Below, piece after piece: positions 41,422-47,400 of a stretch of 64,000 nucleotides of DNA. This DNA comes from Diadema setosum (taxonomy: Eukaryota > Echinodermata > Echinoidea > Diadematoida > Diadematidae). The first letter of the stretch is position 1. Each line of letters starts with the position of its first letter. The DNA is taken from contig NC_092686.1 of the NCBI RefSeq assembly GCF_964275005.1, forward strand, positions 43,522,333 through 43,586,332, read 5' to 3'. The notes below the pieces were generated by a model, which was given only the letters and a program-made list of their open reading frames with translations, had not been told where the DNA came from and made no database searches. A program made the translations under genes and the position numbers.

Positions 41422-44400
41422 GCAGTTACAATTGTAAGTAGAGTATTTCTTCAATGGGAATATTCCACATCAACAGGAATAAAGAATGATTAAAATGACT
41501 GGTTCTATAAATCCTTTCTTTCAAGTGGTCCTCCTTCATGCTTGGTCAAGCAAGACTGAATGACCTCCTGACAAATAGTACAGCTGTACATCATTGATCA
41601 CCCCCTCCCCCCAAGTAGGGGGGAATTCATGTAGGCCTACAGGTAAAGGTCTACAATGTACAATGAACATGTATTGATTTTCTGTCTGCCTTTGTTGAGT
41701 TACTACTGATGAAAACAAAATAATGAAGATGGTGGCATGGTACACAAGAAGTGCCAGTAGTGTCCTGTACAAACACATTTCATTAATGTGAACTGAATTT
41801 GAACTTTCACCTGTAACTTTAATTTCTTCACATGTAATGTACCGGTATGTACATTGTATGTCTTTACCACAAACTGAAGCAAGTAGAGAGTGGCATACAA
41901 CCTGAACAGCAAGTGGTCAATCTTGCAAGACTTTGCATTGTGGGACATCACTGACAGATTCAAGTAATTCCACTGTGAAGCACTTTTTCACTGTTAGGGA
42001 ATTGAAATTTTTGCTAAAAAACAACTCTGTCATATTTTGTATGGTGCTGTATAAAGTTGCTCTTGATTCTACAACAGAGTTGCATTGACTGGGAAGAAAG
42101 TGATGGACATTAATATGTTGCATGAAATTCTTTTCAATATGTCAATTGATATAAAGTTTCCAGAGCACCTTGATAGCTTTTTCATGAAAGCCAATTTTTA
42201 TAACATATCAGCATAATTGTGTTTTCATTTTCATATACCGGTAGTTGCATCATGATTCAGCAAACTCAAACTCCTACCTTTTTTTTAAAGTCATTATATT
42301 CACCATTCTATCAACAACAATAACAACAACAACAACAACAACAACTACAAATAACCAAATTATCTACTCTATAATTTCATAAAAGTCATCTTTAACATGT
42401 AGTGGCATATTGCACTGCCAAGTCTAGATGATAGTACTTGTGAATGAGTATATTTGTATATATACCAGTACCTTCTACTGGTCTACATTTGAATGTAAGA
42501 GTCATACATCCAGTATGAGCATTGTGGGATACATGTACATTGTATGTGATTTACAGAGCCATAATATCATTCAACAGAAACTCTTTTCAACCTACTGTAC
42601 ACATACAGGCCCAAATTCTCAAAGGTGGAATAACTTTATTACACCGCTTATTCCGCCAATTTATTATGTCTCTTATGCAAATCAGGCCCTCGTGACGTAA
42701 AATGACGCGATTTATTCACCGGAATCTATTCTCAAAGGTGGAATAACTTATTCCCCGGAATAACTATTCCGCGGGATAGTTATTCCAGCTTTGAGAATTC
42801 GGGCCCATGTGTTTACAAAACATTCTGTATCTGTATGGAAAAGTACTTTACTCTTTCAATTCTGAAAAAAAAGAAAATAAAACCAAACATTTTGATGTCC
42901 TTCCATTGAGAGGGGATATGGGCAAATTCACTACATTTCCTTGTTTTGCCATCCAAACAAAATGTAAAATGTATCATTATGCTTATGTGTGTGTATGTAC
43001 ATGTTTGTACAAGTAGTTAAAGGACAAGTTCACCTCCATAGACATGAGGGTTGAGTGAATGCAGCAATATTAGTAGAAGACACCAGTGAGAGTTTGAGGA
43101 AAATCAGACAATCCGTCCAAAAGTTATGAATTTTTGAAGCTTCTGCTCAGTCACGGCTGGATGAGAAGACTACTATAGCTTATGATGTCACATGTGTACA
43201 ACGATATACACTGTACACTGTAAAGAAAGTATAAAGAAAATGAATTTTTGAAGCTGCTGCTCAGTCACGGCTGGATGAGAAGACAATTGTACTATAGCTT
43301 GTGATGTCACATGTGTACAACGATATACACTGTAAAGACAGTATAAAGAAAATTCAACATATTTTCACTTTTCTTGCATTACAAAAGAACACTCGACTTC
43401 TCTCTTTTAGAAGGCAGAGGGAATAATATCGCCCTTAAAGTACATCAGTATCAATTTGAAGAAATGCGCACTTTTTTCAGTTTTTATGAAATTCTCTTTT
43501 TTATTTTCTTTATATCGTTGTCTTCTCATCCAGCAGTGGCTGCGCAGATACTTTAAAAATTCATAAATTTGGAACAGATTGTCAGATTTTCCTCAAACTT
43601 TCACTGATGCGTGTTCTACTAATGTTCTTGCATTCTCTCAATCCATATGTATATGAAGGTGGACTTGTCCTTTAAAGAAAACCAAAACCCAAAGAGCAAT
43701 GTGGATTGAGTGAAAGCAGCACAGTAGTAGAACACAGCAGTGAAAGTTTGAGGAAAATCGGACAATCGATGCAAAAGTATTCTCTAATTTCTCTTTATAT
43801 CTTCTTTGTATTGTTGTCCACACGCATACGTCGTAACCACTAGTAGTCTCCTCATCCAGCAGTTCCAACACCAAAACTTTAAAAATTCATAACTTTTGCA
43901 TCAATTGTCTGAGTTTCCTTAAACTTTCACTAATGTGTTCTACTAATGTTGCTGCTTTCACTCAATCCACATTGCTCTTTGGGTTTGGGTTTCCTTTAAA
44001 AGAATATAATTTAGCAGACTTCCACTCTCCTACAGGATGTGCCCCCACCCCCCCCCCCCCCTCCCTGTACAAGCATATTGTTTTGCAAGAGGGCAAAACA
44101 TTGTGTGAAAAAAAAAAATACTGAGAAAAATATGGCATTAGGTCATTGTGACAAAAGAAACACTGACACACGCATTATGAATAAGTTTTAAGTAAAGTAC
44201 TGGGTAAATCATTACACAGGGCTCAACACTACAGTATCTTTTTTTTTCTGAAGGCGCTACCCATTTGGACTGTCAATAAAATCTTTAAATCTGAAATTTT
44301 GGCGGCCTGAAAAAGATAAATACAAAAGCAAATATAACAATTCATTTTGAATCTCAGTTGCCCAATCAGGCCACAAAAAGATAACCTTTTTTCTTCTTTT

Positions 44401-47400
44401 TCTTTTTTTAATTTGGTGGTCAGACATTAATTTGAAGTGGCCCTGGGCCACCACTAATGGCAATCCCTGCATACACTGTGTAGGCTTGCATTACAACTTA
44501 TTATTCATTTATTATTATTATTATTTATTTTTTTGTGACAGATCTGCAAGTACATACCATTAAAAGGGCATCTCCAGATGATTTTAAGACTTTTACACTT
44601 GAGTAATTATAAATAGGTTGTACTACATGTAGGTACACTGTGTACAGAGTTTTAGAATCAGATAAGCCGAAGAATTGTGCAAAATTTGACTAAAGAATGA
44701 AACTTTCACCATTGTTAGTACATGCTATAAGATTAATTTTAAGATCGGGAGGTAAGTCTGAATTGACCTCTGATGACCTCTAGAGGTCAATGACCTCAAA
44801 ATCTAAGAAAATTGATATTTACGTCATTGGTTAATGATAAACACAGTAATGATGTACTTAACTTAATTTTTGTCATAGTGAAATTGTCTTTATATTCAAC
44901 AGAGCCCTGACAGGTTTCTATCTTTGACCTCTGATGACCTCCAGAGGTCAATGACCCCAAAATGTCAGAAAATTGATATTTTAATGCGTCACTCATAACT
45001 GAAACACGGTAACTATGTACTAAAAACTAATTTTTGTAAGAGGAATTGCCTCAATGTTCCACTGAGCCTTTCGAGTCAGATTTCTACCTTTGACCTCTGA
45101 TGACCTCAGATGACCTATGATGAGGCCAATGACCTCAAAATGTCAGAACATTGATATTTGGTGCAATTGGTTGATGACAAACATGATTTAGATGTTATAT
45201 TCATTTGTATTACAATTGAATTGTTTTCCTATTCCACAGAGCAAGAGAAATTACTCACGTGTCTCTACCTTTGACCTCTGAGGAAGGTGACAGATCAATG
45301 ACCTCAAAATATCAGAATATTGATATTCTATGTATAGTCAATGGTCAACATTGTAATACCCGATGTACAATCATTTATGCTATAATAGAAGAATCTTGTC
45401 ATTCCATAGAACATTGGTCATTAGCCTGTGCATTATATCCAACTTTGACCTCTCAGGACAATGAGAGGTCACTGAGGTCACATGTGTAGGCTTACCTGTA
45501 TTGGTGTTTGGCTTCATTGGTGTAATCGTAAATGCTTAATCATGTACAAATCACGCATTGACGTTTTGATCAAAGTACATGCATATTCCACAGAGCATTG
45601 GTTTATAGTAACAGGTCTCTGAAATGTGAGAGGTCAATTACTTCAGAAATAAAGCTTAAGTTTCTTGAGTGATGGCAGTGACGTCAAATATAACTGTTAT
45701 GTTTGGGTTAGTTATGTAGACTAGCAAATATAGGCAAATATGGCCATTATCTCGACACTCGAGGAAAACAAGGCCCACGAGACTGATATACAGAGTGTTT
45801 AATTTATTCAGTGTAAGTCTCATAGATCTTTTCCCACATTTGTCGGACTCATTATGGGACTGGTTTGCCTAAGTGTCAAGATCATGGGCAATATTTGCAT
45901 AGTTTCCAGCTGGTGGGTTGTTACAGTATGACTGCGATGAATGACCCATGGTCCTGGCGTATACAGTCCACAGCTGCGACATCTTGGACCATCTTGAAAA
46001 CTTCGACAATGTGAGGCCCAACATGCATTCCACACGAAGCAATCCTTTGTATTGCAACTAGCTATTGCCATCCGAGACCTACCCAGGGAATAGATAAACG
46101 TTCATGGCAAACCATGCATGGAGAAAGCGGATTGTGCAAAATATTTTGGAGTTCCAATAGGAGGCTCAGCTGGAATCAAATCGCCACAGCAGCTTAAAAA
46201 GGTCTCCTTGAGTAATACTTATCGCGCTTCATCGCGCATTTTATGGAGTGTGAGCGACGGAAAGACTGCAGTAGATAATGCTACCAGTGCACGAATCAAG
46301 GAGGAGAAAAAGGACAATTGGTTAAAGAGTGTGCAAATCTCTTAAATGTGAGATTAATCTTTTTCTCCTCGCCCCCTTTTCAGAGCCTGGAGCTATTCTT
46401 TGGAGCTTGGACTGCCCATTAATCAATAGCCAGCATCCTGTGTGTGGAATTCGATTCATCCATGCGGTAGAATATGCAGCTCTGCGTGAATTCACGGAGT
46501 AATCTCTTCCACATTGCGGACTAGGCAAATAACGCTGATGTCTTTTTCATCGACCCTTTCCCTTTTAATTTGGTCTAGGAAAATCAGTTACAAATACAAG
46601 CAAGGAAGTAAAATAGGCAATGTGTAAGACAGATTCCCTACATTACACACCAACGAGATCATGATTAGTATCATGGCTAGAAATACGAAACATGATGTTA
46701 AAAGCTCTGATGATCTCGGAGCTCGAGATCATCAGAGGTCAAAGGCAGAAACTCGTCTTTGTGCCTTGGAATATGACGACAATGTCATTGTACACAGATA
46801 GGCTTGTTTTGTACATCTTTACCATGTTTGACCTTTCACCAATGATGTCATACTTCAATATTCTGATATTCTGAGGTCATTGACCTCTTAAGGTCATCAG
46901 AGGTCAAAGGTAGAAACCTGTCTGCTCTTTAGAATATGAAGACAATTTCATTGTAAGACAGATATGCTTGTTTTGTACATCTTAACAATGGTTACCATTA
47001 ACCAATGACATCACAGATCAATATAATATTTTGAGGTCATTGACCTCCAAAGGTCATCAGAGGTCAAAGGTTAAAACCTGTCAATGCTCTGTGGAATCAG
47101 AAAATGGTTTCCCTGAAGTATAGATGCATGTTTAGTGAATCATAACCACATACATGTATATCATTCACAAATGTCTAAAAACATCGATATTTTGATATTT
47201 AAAGTTCATTGACCTCTGGAGGTCATCAGAGGTCAAAGGTAAAAACCTGTCAGTGCTCTGTTGAATCTGGAAATGATTTCTCTGTGGTATAAATGCATGT
47301 TTAGTGCAACATAACCACATATATCATTCGCAAATGTCTAAAAACATCGATTTTCTGACATCTAAAGTACATTGACCTCTGGAGGTCATCAGAGGTCAAA

